This document shows positions 43,283-52,470 of a stretch of DNA of 64,000 nucleotides, in pieces. The first letter of the stretch is position 1. Each line of letters begins with the position of its first letter. This DNA is from Cytobacillus oceanisediminis (GTDB lineage Bacteria; Bacillota; Bacilli; Bacillales; Cytobacillaceae). Where the stretch lies: positions 1 to 64,000 of the forward strand of contig NZ_QGTW01000017.1 of the NCBI RefSeq assembly GCF_003182355.1. The letters run 5' to 3'. The translations under genes and the position numbers were made by a program. A model generated the notes under the pieces. It was not told the DNA's origin and ran no database searches. It saw only the letters and a list, made by a program, of their open reading frames with translations.

Positions 43283-44980
43283 TTATGGCATCTTTGGCCC
43301 ATTGTTTTCATCCATGCGGTTATTACGCGGATTTAATGGGTCGTTGGCCGGATTTCTAGTCGGATCCGGGCTTGATGGATTTATCGGTTTATCTACATTA
43401 GTAGGGGCAGATGAAGTGGTTCCTGTTTTCTTTTCAGGCATTGCTTCTTTCAGCACCCTTTTTGTATCTGCATCTTTGTTAATGGTCGTTTCTTCAATTT
43501 TCCGATCGAGTTTTTGCAGGTACTTGGCAGCAAAATCTTTTCCGCCAAGGCCGAATGATAAGCCGAATGCAAGTGCCAGTGCTCCAAGCGTTAGAATAAA
43601 GGCAGCATTGACAATGGATGCGGCAAGGCCAAGCTGGTCAAGCGCCATAAAGATCGAAATGGCGATAATGGCTGCTTTCGCAACGTTTGCCAGGAACTTA
43701 TAATGCGGTCCTTGCAGCACTGTACTCAGCAATTTTTTTACAAGACTGCCGAGCCATAAGCCGACTCCAAGAATGACCAGAGCTGCAATGACATGAGGCA
43801 GGTAAGCAATAACGCCGGTTGCAAGTGTCACTAAGAAGTCAAGACCAAGAATATTAAGGGCCTGCACAACAAACAAGAGGACAATAATGACCTCAGCAAT
43901 ATAGCCGATAACCTGGGAGAAACTTAAACCACTACCTGTTACAGCAGATTTGCTCAATCCCATTCCTGAGAAATAAGAATCCAATCCAATTCGCTCTAAA
44001 AGATTGGAAACGAATTTTCGAACCCATTTTCCGATCCATACACCAATCAGCACAAAGAAAATGGCTACTGCGATATTCGGCAGCATGGTCAGAACGTCAT
44101 TCAGCATTGCAATGGCTGGTCCGGAAATACCTTCAATATCCAAGCGTTCTAACGCAGCGATAACTGTGGGGATTAAAATCAGTACGAATACAACAGTACC
44201 AATCACAGAAGACAGGCTTGTCCCTTCAAATAAACGAGCTAAGCCAAGTTTTTTCGTTAATTTCTCAGTTCCAATTGCCTGCAGGAAATTCGTTACGATA
44301 TCGCGGACAATTTTTGCAACAAACCATCCTACTAATAGAATAAGGGCTGCTGCCAAAAGCTTAGGCAAGAATGCCAGGATACTTTCCAGCATGCCGGTGA
44401 ACGGACCAGCGATGCCATTCAGGTTTAAAGCACCCAATACAGCTGGCAGGAAAATAAGCAAGACAAGATAGAAAACAACTTTTGCAACCTTCTCGATTGC
44501 ATTGGAAGGCTGCTGTTGATTGTCGGTTAAATTCCATCTATCCAACTTTTCATCAACTTTTAGCGTTTTTCCGCCTTTTCTAATTAAGAAGCTGAGGCCG
44601 GAAGCAATAAGCCATGCAAATAAAAGAATAAGGGCTGCTTTTAAAATGCTTGGAACTGCAGCCATGATCGAGGAGAACATGCCCACTAGCGGAGTAGCGA
44701 TAATGTCCAAATCAAGAATATTAAAGAATAAGATGAACACGAATACTAGCAGAAGGTAATAAATGATCTTACTGATCATCTTTTCGGATGAATATTTTCT
44801 GTTTGCTTTATCGGGGAATACCTTGTCATCGAGGCTGGTTTTGCGAAGTCCTTTTAAAACTGCCTTTTCAATGGCTTTTGCGATAACCCATCCAATTAAT
44901 AAAACTAAAAGTGCTAATAATAAGTCAGGCAGTTTGGCCAAAAGGTAATCAAATCCGCCCCAATACCGATTATTGTCCAA
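43283..44980 (-). CDS. Mechanosensitive-channel-related membrane protein (conserved TM-helix repeats)
   Basis: 565 residues. Repeated units built on LPDLLLALLVLLIGWVIAKAI...L / LPKLLAAALILLVGWFVAKIV / LPNIAVAIFFVLIGVWIGKWV / LPHVIAALVILGVGLWLGSLV (near residues 15, 205, 300 and 400) are the PF05552-type helix found in small-conductance mechanosensitive channel relatives. No MscS beta domain is obvious. The last 60 residues are polar and proline-rich. TTG start after AAGGAGTG. Probably a membrane tension or osmotic-stress protein (inference). Confidence 0.78.
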   Translation of the reverse strand: MDNNRYWGGFDYLLAKLPDLLLALLVLLIGWVIAKAIEKAVLKGLRKTSLDDKVFPDKANRKYSSEKMISKIIYYLLLVFVFILFFNILDLDIIATPLVGMFSSIMAAVPSILKAALILLFAWLIASGLSFLIRKGGKTLKVDEKLDRWNLTDNQQQPSNAIEKVAKVVFYLVLLIFLPAVLGALNLNGIAGPFTGMLESILAFLPKLLAAALILLVGWFVAKIVRDIVTNFLQAIGTEKLTKKLGLARLFEGTSLSSVIGTVVFVLILIPTVIAALERLDIEGISGPAIAMLNDVLTMLPNIAVAIFFVLIGVWIGKWVRKFVSNLLERIGLDSYFSGMGLSKSAVTGSGLSFSQVIGYIAEVIIVLLFVVQALNILGLDFLVTLATGVIAYLPHVIAALVILGVGLWLGSLVKKLLSTVLQGPHYKFLANVAKAAIIAISIFMALDQLGLAASIVNAAFILTLGALALAFGLSFGLGGKDFAAKYLQKLDRKIEETTINKDADTKRVLKEAMPEKKTGTTSSAPTNVDKPINPSSPDPTRNPANDPLNPRNNRMDENNGPKMP

Positions 44981-45132
44981 TATCGTTCACTCCTTAAAGA
45001 ATTGTCTATTTACATACTTTCATATACCCAATCCCTTTTGGTGTAAACGAGAAAACATACTTAACTAATTGCCGCAAGTGGCAAGCTGCAGTTATATTTA
45101 GACGGTCAATATCAGTTTTTCCACGCGAAAGA

Positions 45133-45158
45133 GGCTTTGGACGAGTCCAAAGCCCTTG
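45133..45158. terminator. Hairpin GGCTTTGGAC/GTCCAAAGCC
   Basis: Ten-bp perfect arms around GA, with CTTGTT on the plus and TCTTTC on the minus side: possible weak terminator for the minus-strand PPOX gene. Confidence 0.5.
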
Positions 45159-45179
45159 TTAATTGACAGGAAAATCGAT

Positions 45180-45250
45180 ATCCGCGAAAAATTGAATATA
45201 ACCACGAAAATTCAGTTTTATCCACGAAAATTTAAATATAACCGCGAAAC
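45180..45250. repeat. Exact 20-bp-period array
   Basis: Units CCRCGAAAAWTTNAATATAA begin at 45182, 45202, 45222 and 45242, exactly 20 bp apart; a further CCACGCGAAA lies at 45121. No spacers or conserved leader, so not a CRISPR. Confidence 0.65.
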
Positions 45251-45273
45251 CTGCTCCTGGCTCCATATTGAAT

Positions 45274-45909
45274 TTAATAGAGCCTCTTCTCATAGCTTTC
45301 CTGAAGGGCAGCTTTTATTTTATCCCTATCCAAATCAGGCAGATTGACATGGTCGGCAAGGATTTGTGAGGGTATAGGCAAATCTTTTTTATCCAGCCAT
45401 TCGCCTTGATCCCAAAGTTTAGATCGCTTAAATGCTTTTGCGCAGTGTATATAGCATTCTTCCACTTCAATAGCTATTCCCAGAATCGGATTCTTGCCTC
45501 GGGCTGCCATTTGTTCTAAAATCTCCGAATCTCTAATTATTTTCGCACGGCCATTGATTCTTAGTGTTTCCTCAAGTCCGGGAATAACAAAAACCAGGCC
45601 GGCATATGGGTTAGATAGGATATTAAGCAATGAATCAATCCTTTTATTTCCAGGCCGTTCAGGAATTACAAAAGAATGATCATTCAAAATATGCACAAAT
45701 CCAGGGGCATCGCCGCGCGGGGAAGTGTCACATTTGCCCGTACTGTCAGCAGTTGAAAGAAACAACATAGGGGACTTGCCAATAAACTCCCGGCAATGAT
45801 AATCCAGCTTATGTATGATTTTATTGGCTGCTGTTCTGCTGGGAGTGCCCAGCAATGAACGGAGCTCACCCTCGGAATCAACGACTCTTTTATAAACAGC
45901 ATCTATCAA
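45274..45909 (-). CDS. FMN-dependent PPOX-type flavoprotein (MSMEG_1061-like)
   Basis: 211 residues, pyridoxamine-5'-phosphate-oxidase fold split barrel. SPMLFLSTADSTGKCDTSPRGDAPGFV (about 45-71), IPERPGNKRIDSLLNIL and RINGRAKI are characteristic of this subfamily. Substrate unknown; likely an FMN or F420-type oxidoreductase. TTG start after GAGGAGGG. Downstream of the EamA gene on the same strand (54 bp). Confidence 0.82.
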   Translation of the reverse strand: MIDAVYKRVVDSEGELRSLLGTPSRTAANKIIHKLDYHCREFIGKSPMLFLSTADSTGKCDTSPRGDAPGFVHILNDHSFVIPERPGNKRIDSLLNILSNPYAGLVFVIPGLEETLRINGRAKIIRDSEILEQMAARGKNPILGIAIEVEECYIHCAKAFKRSKLWDQGEWLDKKDLPIPSQILADHVNLPDLDRDKIKAALQESYEKRLY

Positions 45910-45963
45910 AATAAACCCTCCTCATAGGCTTATGTATTCAAGAAAAAAGAGGGTTTTCCCTCC

Positions 45964-46857
45964 TTATGTGCTATAACGGTTCTTTGAAACTTTTTTAAAA
46001 GAAAACTGTGGAATGCTGATTCCAATCAGGATAAGGACAATTCCAAAGGTTTGTGCTTCCGTGATTCTTTCTCCGAGCAGAAGCATGGCAGCAGCAACAG
46101 CGGCTGGAAGTTCTGCAGAGCCAACGATTGTGGCCAGCCCCGAATCTATGTGGGGAGAGCCAATTGCAAAGAAGATAATGGGGAAAATGGCTCCGAATAA
46201 GGCCATCAGCAGCCCGAATTTCCATAAACCTTGCAGCTGTAAGTCGGAATTTATTAAAGGAGGCCCGGAAACAGCTGCAACTAGAAGAAGGCCTCCAAGC
46301 GTAATAAAGATGCTGCGCTGAATTCCCGGGATTCCTTTTCCGGCCTTGCCGCTTGCGAAAATAAACAGTGCAAAGGTAACGGCGGATAGGAGTCCGTAAA
46401 TTAGTCCGTCTGCCCTAATGGTATGGGAGCCGCCGGCAATAAGGTTGCTCGCAAAAACTGTACCAATAATCAGGAAGAGAGAAGAGATGATTTTTGCTTT
46501 GCTTGGTTTCTTTTTTTCATAAAGCGCTTCTATAAGAATGCCAATCCAGGTGAATTGGAATAACAGGACAACAGCGATGGATGCCGGGTTCCGGTCAAGG
46601 CTCATCCCATAAAGAATTCCCGTTAAGCTAAGGGAGGCACCGGTAATTAGCAGAGCGGCTGCTTGTTTAAGTGACACTTTCGTTCTATTGATAAAAGGGA
46701 AGGAAAGCATTAGCAAAAGGAGCCCAAATAAATATTGGCTGCCTGTCAGCTCGTGAACGGTATGGCCTGCCTGGAGACCAAGCTTGACAATTGATGCCAG
46801 GATGCCATAACTGCATGCGCCTAAAAAAATGAATATAGAATACTTTAAATTTGCCAT
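45964..46857 (-). CDS. EamA/DMT-family transporter
   Basis: 297 residues, ten predicted helices in two EamA halves (about 5-140 and 150-285). Drug/metabolite transporter superfamily, probably an exporter; substrate not deducible. AAAGGAG before ATG. Confidence 0.85.
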   Translation of the reverse strand: MANLKYSIFIFLGACSYGILASIVKLGLQAGHTVHELTGSQYLFGLLLLMLSFPFINRTKVSLKQAAALLITGASLSLTGILYGMSLDRNPASIAVVLLFQFTWIGILIEALYEKKKPSKAKIISSLFLIIGTVFASNLIAGGSHTIRADGLIYGLLSAVTFALFIFASGKAGKGIPGIQRSIFITLGGLLLVAAVSGPPLINSDLQLQGLWKFGLLMALFGAIFPIIFFAIGSPHIDSGLATIVGSAELPAAVAAAMLLLGERITEAQTFGIVLILIGISIPQFSFKKVSKNRYST

Positions 46858-46978
46858 TATGGAAACTCCTTTCTAAGTTGTATGAACTAATCAGGTCAAT
46901 CATAACATCTCAGAGCAGCTGTTTGGGAAAAATAATTGCATAGAGAAGACCATAAAGGCATCCTCTTCCAAACATAAA

Positions 46979-47014
46979 GAAAGAGCCAGTGATTCTTCTC
47001 ACCGACTCTTTTTC
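46979..47014 (-). terminator. Terminator of dps
   Basis: On the minus strand AAAGAG-CGGTGA / TCACTGGCTCTTT stem followed by CTTT; closes dps. Confidence 0.75.
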
Positions 47015-47023
47015 TGTATTAAA

Positions 47024-47461
47024 TTATTCTCCTAAGTAGGCGTTTAGCATCCAAATGTGAGCATCAAGTTTTTCAATGAGCCCGATTGCAAAATCTGCTG
47101 TCACTTGGTCTTCGTGTTCTTCAGCGGCATGGGCTAATGAAATTAATTGTTCTTTTAAATGTTTATAATCTGCAGCCAAACTTGCAACCATGTTTTCTGC
47201 TTTCTTTTCACCATGGGACTCTTCCAGGGTAGCTACACTTAAGTATTCCTTCAGAGTAGCTGCCGGCGTGCCTCCAATCGCAAGCAGGCGTTCAGCTGCT
47301 TCATCGACAACTTCTGCTGCTTCATTATATAATTCCTCAAATTTTTCATGCAGGGTAAAGAAGAATGGCCCTTTTACAAACCAATGGTAACGGTGCAGTT
47401 TTGTATAAAGAACACTCCAGTTTGCAATTTGAACATTTAATGCTGAATATAATTTTTCCAT
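47024..47461 (-). CDS. dps: Dps-family mini-ferritin (MrgA-like)
   Basis: 145 residues. Dodecameric iron-storing protein that oxidises Fe(II) with peroxide and protects DNA. The ferroxidase pattern H-x-YHWFVKGPFFFTLHEKFEELY-x-E (about 24-50) and helix HEDQVTADF are visible. A perfect PerR box upstream predicts peroxide induction and repression by PerR with Mn/Fe. Confidence 0.94.
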   Translation of the reverse strand: MEKLYSALNVQIANWSVLYTKLHRYHWFVKGPFFFTLHEKFEELYNEAAEVVDEAAERLLAIGGTPAATLKEYLSVATLEESHGEKKAENMVASLAADYKHLKEQLISLAHAAEEHEDQVTADFAIGLIEKLDAHIWMLNAYLGE

Positions 47462-47494
47462 TGAAAAATCCCCCTTTGAATAGCTTGTAATCTA

Positions 47495-47544
47495 ATTATA
47501 ACAGATATTAAATTAAAATCAATATCTATTTATAATAATTATAA
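47495..47544 (-). promoter_or_regulatory. dps promoter with perfect PerR box
   Basis: Minus strand: TTATAATTATTATAA (47544-47530) is identical to the PerR consensus; -35 TTGATT (47522-47517), 16 bp, -10 TATAAT (47500-47495). Confidence 0.9.
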
Positions 47545-47578
47545 ATAATGTTTTTATAGGGAAATGTTTAAAAAGAAA

Positions 47579-47602
47579 AATCCCGGTTGTAAACCGGGAT
47601 AA
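47579..47602 (-). terminator. Terminator of YqaA-like gene
   Basis: ATCCCGGTT/AACCGGGAT stem, TTTTTC on the minus strand. Confidence 0.8.
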
Positions 47603-47604
47603 AA

Positions 47605-48186
47605 TTACACAGTTTTATTTCTTTTTTTTAAAACAAGGTAAATAACATAAACAACAAGGATAACTAGTCCGCCGATGAGCGTTAGCAATGTAAAGTTTTC
47701 TTCGATAAACGTCTTTGCCTGTGCACCCAAAACCATAATGATGGCAGCTTCCAAAAAGAAGCGGGCTCCTCGGCCGATGATGGACCAAATGACTAAAACC
47801 CTTAGACGGATATTTGATATTCCGGCAAAAATCGTAAAGACTTTATAAGGAATAGGGGTAAATGCGGAAATTAAAATCGCCATCGCACCATACTTTGTAA
47901 AATAGTCTTCAACCTTTTGGATTCTTTCTTCAGAGATAATGTACCTTAATACAGGACGGCCAAGTTTTTTTCCGATAAACCAGCCGAGAATGGCTCCCAA
48001 TACAGAAGCGGCTGTGGTAATAAAAGCGTACCAAAGCACATTATCAGGGTTGGAAATTCCCATTGGAATCAGCAGAACATCAGGTGGGATCGGAAAGAAA
48101 GAAGAATCGGCAAAGGAAACGAAAAACAAGCCAAAGACTCCGTACTCCATGAGCCATTCTTCAATTGCATGAATCATTTCAGACAT
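47605..48186 (-). CDS. DedA/VTT-family membrane protein (YqaA type)
   Basis: 193 residues, four to five helices, with the SNARE-associated/VTT domain (GLFFVSFADSSFFPIPPDVLLIPMG and the re-entrant ISAFTPIPYKVFTIFAGI loop). DedA relatives flip phospholipids such as undecaprenyl phosphate or phosphatidylethanolamine; the YqaA group is untested as far as I know. AAGGAG before the ATG. Confidence 0.83.
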   Translation of the reverse strand: MSEMIHAIEEWLMEYGVFGLFFVSFADSSFFPIPPDVLLIPMGISNPDNVLWYAFITTAASVLGAILGWFIGKKLGRPVLRYIISEERIQKVEDYFTKYGAMAILISAFTPIPYKVFTIFAGISNIRLRVLVIWSIIGRGARFFLEAAIIMVLGAQAKTFIEENFTLLTLIGGLVILVVYVIYLVLKKRNKTV

Positions 48187-48401
48187 TTATTTTATTCTCC
48201 TTTATAGCTTTCATAATTACACATGTGAAGTATACCACTTTTCGTGTCAGCCCGTCATGCTGGAATGGGATTGTTAGGGTGGGATATTATCCTTCTGAAA
48301 TGTTTACGAATGTGGAGATCTATTCTTATAAACCCTGATAAGTATGGTAAAGTGATATGGTATCAATGAATAAGTAAAACGTTCATAAGTGAGGATTTCA
48401 A

Positions 48402-49286
48402 ATGGAATATCTTTTATTCATTATTCTAGGGGCACTTATAAGTGTGCTCTCAGGCTTCTTTGGGGTAGGAGGGGGATTTATTTTGACCCCGACTTTAATG
48501 CTATTTGGATTTTCTCCTATAGAAGCTATTACAACGAGTTTGCTTTTTTCAATCGGAACCTCCATCTCCGGTATTTCCGCTCATATCAGGATGAAGAATA
48601 TTTTGCTGAAGCAAGGCCTTATCCTCGGCATGAGCGGAATGGCTGCAACACAGGCAGCTCGGCCTTTTGTGTTCTTCCTGGAAGAAAAAGGATGGGGTGA
48701 ATGGGCAGTTCCTATGTTCTATATTGTCCTGCTGTCTTACTTTGCTCTTACCATGCTTAAAAAAGGAAAGAAATCTAAATCGGGTACGGAGAACAACACT
48801 GGATGGTCTCCTTCAATTATAAAGATGATTTTAATCGGTTTTTTTGCTGGGTTTGTTTCAACCACACTGGGGGTTGGCGGAGGCTTTATAATGGTGCCTT
48901 TATCGGTTGCCTTTTTGGGATTATTGCCTAAAAAAGCAGTTGGCACCAGCTTATTTGCTATTTTATTAATCGTGACAGCAGGTTTTTTCTCGTATGCTTC
49001 CGCGATTTCCATCGATTATTGGATTGGCATTTCTTTAGTTGGTGGCGGCCTGGTCGGATCTCAATTCGGGGCGAAGCTTACTGCCTACTTCGAAAACGAA
49101 GAAATTACCTATATGCTTGGCGCTCTCTATATGGCAACGGTCGCCAGTGTCATTCTTAAATTAGTGAACTTGAATTATACAGGTCTAGTTTTAATGGCCA
49201 TATTTGTCGGCGGTTTTTTAGTAAGAAGTATAGCTAAAGTAAAGCTGGCAAAGTCCCGATTTAAAGAAGAAAAGGAGAGACCATAA
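48402..49286 (+). CDS. TSUP-family (TauE/SafE) sulfite/anion transporter
   Basis: 294 residues, eight helices, two repeats each starting with a glycine-rich GFFGVGGGFILTPTL (about 20-34) and GFVSTTLGVGGGFIMVPL (about 150-167), the TauE/SafE hallmark. Probable sulfite or organosulfonate exporter; real substrate unknown. GTGAGGA before ATG. Converges on argS. Confidence 0.87.
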   Translation: MEYLLFIILGALISVLSGFFGVGGGFILTPTLMLFGFSPIEAITTSLLFSIGTSISGISAHIRMKNILLKQGLILGMSGMAATQAARPFVFFLEEKGWGEWAVPMFYIVLLSYFALTMLKKGKKSKSGTENNTGWSPSIIKMILIGFFAGFVSTTLGVGGGFIMVPLSVAFLGLLPKKAVGTSLFAILLIVTAGFFSYASAISIDYWIGISLVGGGLVGSQFGAKLTAYFENEEITYMLGALYMATVASVILKLVNLNYTGLVLMAIFVGGFLVRSIAKVKLAKSRFKEEKERP

Positions 49287-49301
49287 CGGGCCTCTCCTTT
49301 T
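49270..49301. terminator. Bidirectional terminator TSUP / argS
   Basis: AAAAGGAGAG-CC / GG-CTCTCCTTTT hairpin; overlaps the last codons of the TSUP gene and the argS stop. Confidence 0.85.
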
Positions 49302-50985
49302 ACATTTGTTCAGGCACCCTCATTCCGAGTGTTTGCATGCCTTCCGAGAGCACAATCGTGACTGCCTTTACAAGTGCTAGCCTGCCTTTAATGTCCGTAT
49401 CTTTCTCTAATATTCTTACTTGTCCGTAATATTTGTTAAAGGCCTGAGCCACATCTATTAAATATTTTGCCAGGACAGATGGGGAAAGATGCTGATATGC
49501 TTGCTTAAGCTTGTCAGGATATTGATGGAGCAGTTTTATAATTTCCCAGCTATGTGAATCAGAAAGGCCACTAGGTGAAGGGCCATCTTCAGCCTTGCGC
49601 AGCAGGGAATAGGCACGAGCATTGGTGTATTGCAGATAAGGGCCGGTTTCGCCTTCGAATGTCAGCATATCTTCAAGTGAAAATTCAATATTATTCATGC
49701 GGTCATTTTTCAGATCATGGAAAAGAATGGCGCCAATTCCTACAGCTTCTGCGATGTCTTTTTTATTTTCCAAATGTGGATTCTTGTCCTCAATATTTTG
49801 CTTTGCGAGAAGGATCGCTTCATTCAGAACCTCCTCCAGAAGAATAACCCGGCCTTTTCGGGTGGACATCTTTTTGCCGTCCTTCATATAAAGGCCGAAT
49901 GGGACATGTACCATGTGGTCTGCCCATTCATAGCCCAGCGTTTTTATGACACTTTTAACCTGGCGGAAATGGATGCTTTGTTCCTGTCCGACGATGTATA
50001 AGGACTGATCAAAATGATATTTCTTTTTTCTGTAAAAAGCTGCGGCGAGGTCACGTGTTGCATATAAGGTTGCACCGTCCGATTTTTTGATCAGGCAAGG
50101 AGGAAGGTCCTGATCAGGAAGTTGAACTACTTCAGCTCCGTCGGACATAACAAGCAGATTCTTGGCGCTTAGCTCCTCAATAATAGCTTCCATTTTATTA
50201 TTATAAAAAGCCTCGCCGTTATAAGAATCAAATTTGATCCCAAGCATGTCATATATGCGTTCGAATTCTTTCAATGATTCTTCTCTAAACCATCCCCAGA
50301 GGCTGGCAGCTTCTTCATTGCCATTTTCGAGCTCTTTGAACCAATAACGAGCCTCATTTTCCAATCCAGGATTCTCTTCGACTTCATCATGGAACCGAAT
50401 ATATAAGCTAAGCAGCTCCCGGATTGGATTTTCTTTTACTCTATCCTGGTTTCCCCATTTTTTATAAGCTGTAATTAACTTGCCAAACTGGGTGCCCCAA
50501 TCCCCCAAGTGATTAATCCTGACAGTTTGATAACCGCATCTATCAGCAAGATTGCCGAGTGCATTTCCAATAACTGTTGAGCGCAAATGCCCCATGGAGA
50601 AAGGCTTTGCAATGTTTGGTGATGAAAAATCGAGCACCACTGTTTTTCCGGCTCCAATTGTAAGTTTCCCATACTCTTTTCCTTCTTTGAGAATTCTTTC
50701 CATGATAATTTTGCCGGCAGCTGCTTTTGAAAAAAAGACATTAATATAAGGGCCAGCTGCTTCCGCTTTTTCAATGAGCGGGGCCCGAATCTGGCTAGCG
50801 ATGTCAACTGCAATAGCTGCCGGCGATTTCCTGCATGCCTTGGCAAGCGTAAAACAAGGAAAAGCCAGATCGCCATGCTCAGGGTTTTTGGGAATTTCGA
50901 TTAAAGCAGCAATCACTTCTTCAGACATCTGTCCATCCACAACAGATGCCAATTGAGCAGTGAATATTTCTTTAAAGTTCAACAT
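49300..50985 (-). CDS. argS: Arginyl-tRNA synthetase
   Basis: Class Ia synthetase, 561 residues. The N-terminal Add-1 domain (1-115) is followed by the HIGH-like SSPNIAKPFSMGH (about 122-134) and the KMSKS-like MSTRKG (about 360-365), with a C-terminal anticodon-binding domain (about 440-561). AGGGAGGTG before ATG. Expression is set by the T-box leader directly upstream. Confidence 0.96.
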   Translation of the reverse strand: MLNFKEIFTAQLASVVDGQMSEEVIAALIEIPKNPEHGDLAFPCFTLAKACRKSPAAIAVDIASQIRAPLIEKAEAAGPYINVFFSKAAAGKIIMERILKEGKEYGKLTIGAGKTVVLDFSSPNIAKPFSMGHLRSTVIGNALGNLADRCGYQTVRINHLGDWGTQFGKLITAYKKWGNQDRVKENPIRELLSLYIRFHDEVEENPGLENEARYWFKELENGNEEAASLWGWFREESLKEFERIYDMLGIKFDSYNGEAFYNNKMEAIIEELSAKNLLVMSDGAEVVQLPDQDLPPCLIKKSDGATLYATRDLAAAFYRKKKYHFDQSLYIVGQEQSIHFRQVKSVIKTLGYEWADHMVHVPFGLYMKDGKKMSTRKGRVILLEEVLNEAILLAKQNIEDKNPHLENKKDIAEAVGIGAILFHDLKNDRMNNIEFSLEDMLTFEGETGPYLQYTNARAYSLLRKAEDGPSPSGLSDSHSWEIIKLLHQYPDKLKQAYQHLSPSVLAKYLIDVAQAFNKYYGQVRILEKDTDIKGRLALVKAVTIVLSEGMQTLGMRVPEQM

Positions 50986-51002
50986 AATAACACCTCCCTA
51001 AA

Positions 51003-51266
51003 ATAAAAAAGCCCGTCTCTAAAAATAGAGACGAGCTTGAATTACCCGCGGTACCACTCTGATTGTCCATTCTAATTGAGTGGACCTCTTTTAAGAAAAT
51101 TGTTAACGGGACCTTTAACCCCCGGCAAAGCCTACTCGATTTTCAGCTCTGCATCTCCAAAGTGCGCTTCGCAAAAGAATTTCCAACAGGCTTACACCGT
51201 CCCTGTCTCGCTTAAGGAATGGGTCTTTTGCTACTCTCTTCATCATGGACTCTACATATATTAATG
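51003..51266 (-). promoter_or_regulatory. T-box riboswitch of argS
   Basis: On the minus strand: Stem I with distal loop AGCGAGACAGGGACGGTGTAAGCC, the conserved T-box AGAGTGGTACCGCGG (51060-51046), and a terminator stem GCTCGTCTC/GAGACGGGC with a T run (51036-51003). The Stem I bulge reads GAAGCGCACTTTGGAG, giving CGC (51166-51164) as the probable specifier, an arginine codon. Uncharged tRNA-Arg should stabilise the antiterminator and turn argS on. Confidence 0.92.
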
Positions 51267-51268
51267 CT

Positions 51269-51296
51269 ATTATACTCTGCTGTAATTATTTTGCAA
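51269..51296 (-). promoter_or_regulatory. argS promoter
   Basis: Minus strand TTGCAA (51296-51291), 16 bp, TATAAT (51274-51269); the -35 overlaps the end of the upstream SEDS gene. Confidence 0.75.
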
Positions 51297-52470
51297 GAAA
51301 ATTTGAATCTGTCGAAAACATATAGGTTTTATGGTGATATCGCATGCTGAAAATCAGACCCATTGCCAGCATATTTCCCATTAGCGAACTGCCCCCATAG
51401 CTTATAAATGGAAGTGGAATTCCAGTGATCGGCAGAACCTGGATTGTCATCCCGATGTTCTGGAAAACGTGGAAGGTAATCATGCTGATGATACCGACAC
51501 ATATATAGGTATTGAATGGGTCAGTTGTTTCCAAGGCTATTTTTGTCAAATGATAGATTAGAAGAAAAAATAGGCTGATGACAACGCTCGCTCCGAAAAA
51601 GCCGTACTCTTCTCCAATGACACTGAAAATAAAATCAGTGTGGGCATCTGGGACATACACCTGCCTGTCAGTAAAGCCTTTTCCGGAAATCAGGCCTGAC
51701 CCGATTGCCATCATAGAGTTATAGAGTTGCATTCCCGCTCCTTGCTTATGGTTTACAGGATCAAGCCAGGAATAAATCCTGCTAAACTGGTAGGGGTCTA
51801 CCCCCAGGTATTTCTCCAGAATCTCCGGTGCCTGTATAACAAGATAGAGAATGGTGCCGGCGATAGCTCCCAGAAAACCATAGATAGGCACAAGTATCTT
51901 CCATGATATTCCTGACACAAGAATAATTCCTGTTAGAATAGCGACAATAACCAGGGCTGTTCCAAGGTCTTCAATAATAATTAACCCTAAGGGGAGCGAT
52001 GTCGCTGCCCCAAGCTTAATAAGAAGGAGAAAATCTAAACCAAGTGTCTTACTTAAATATTTTTGATTATGGTCAGTTATGATTTTGCTTAAAGCAATAA
52101 TCAAAAAAACTTTTACAAACTCGGAGGGCTGAACGGAGCCTAGCCCGGGAATCACATACCAAAGAGTTGCCCCTTTGCGCTCAGGTGCTATGCTTTCCGG
52201 TGCAACAAATAATCCCAGCAATAAAATGATCCCTAAACCGTATAAGAACCAGGTAAGCTTCCTGATTTGTTCACTATCAAAATACATAACTGCAGCAACA
52301 ATAATAATTCCGATTACATAGTTAACGATTTGTTTTATAACAAAGTTGCCAGCATATTGATCGGAGGATTGCCCGCTGTATATAGCGGTACAGCTAATGA
52401 GAAAAAATAGCAGCAATAGAAAACATAACGTCCAATCAATTCGATCTGAAAATCTATTAGTCTGGTCCAT
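51286..52470 (-). CDS. rodA: SEDS-family peptidoglycan polymerase (RodA type)
   Basis: 394 residues, ten helices. Peptidoglycan glycosyltransferase acting with a class B PBP. RodA-type signatures: IQPSEF-like VQPSEFVKVFLIIALSKII, AHTDFIFSVIGEEYGFFGA (about 258-276) with the catalytic Asp region, and FISYGGSSLMGNMLAMG at the end. Standing alone rather than in a dcw cluster, it is more likely RodA than FtsW or SpoVE; paralogues cannot be separated further from this sequence alone. Confidence 0.85.
   Translation of the reverse strand: MDQTNRFSDRIDWTLCFLLLLFFLISCTAIYSGQSSDQYAGNFVIKQIVNYVIGIIIVAAVMYFDSEQIRKLTWFLYGLGIILLLGLFVAPESIAPERKGATLWYVIPGLGSVQPSEFVKVFLIIALSKIITDHNQKYLSKTLGLDFLLLIKLGAATSLPLGLIIIEDLGTALVIVAILTGIILVSGISWKILVPIYGFLGAIAGTILYLVIQAPEILEKYLGVDPYQFSRIYSWLDPVNHKQGAGMQLYNSMMAIGSGLISGKGFTDRQVYVPDAHTDFIFSVIGEEYGFFGASVVISLFFLLIYHLTKIALETTDPFNTYICVGIISMITFHVFQNIGMTIQVLPITGIPLPFISYGGSSLMGNMLAMGLIFSMRYHHKTYMFSTDSNFLAK

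Noticed and set aside
43050..43703. Plus-strand frame of 217 codons opposite the mechanosensitive-channel-like gene
   Set aside because: It is an antisense shadow that starts in a palindromic repeat; the minus-strand gene has membrane-helix repeats and a ribosome site.
45180..45250. CRISPR array
   Set aside because: Units of 20 bp without unique spacers, strongly AT-rich, no cas genes in the window.
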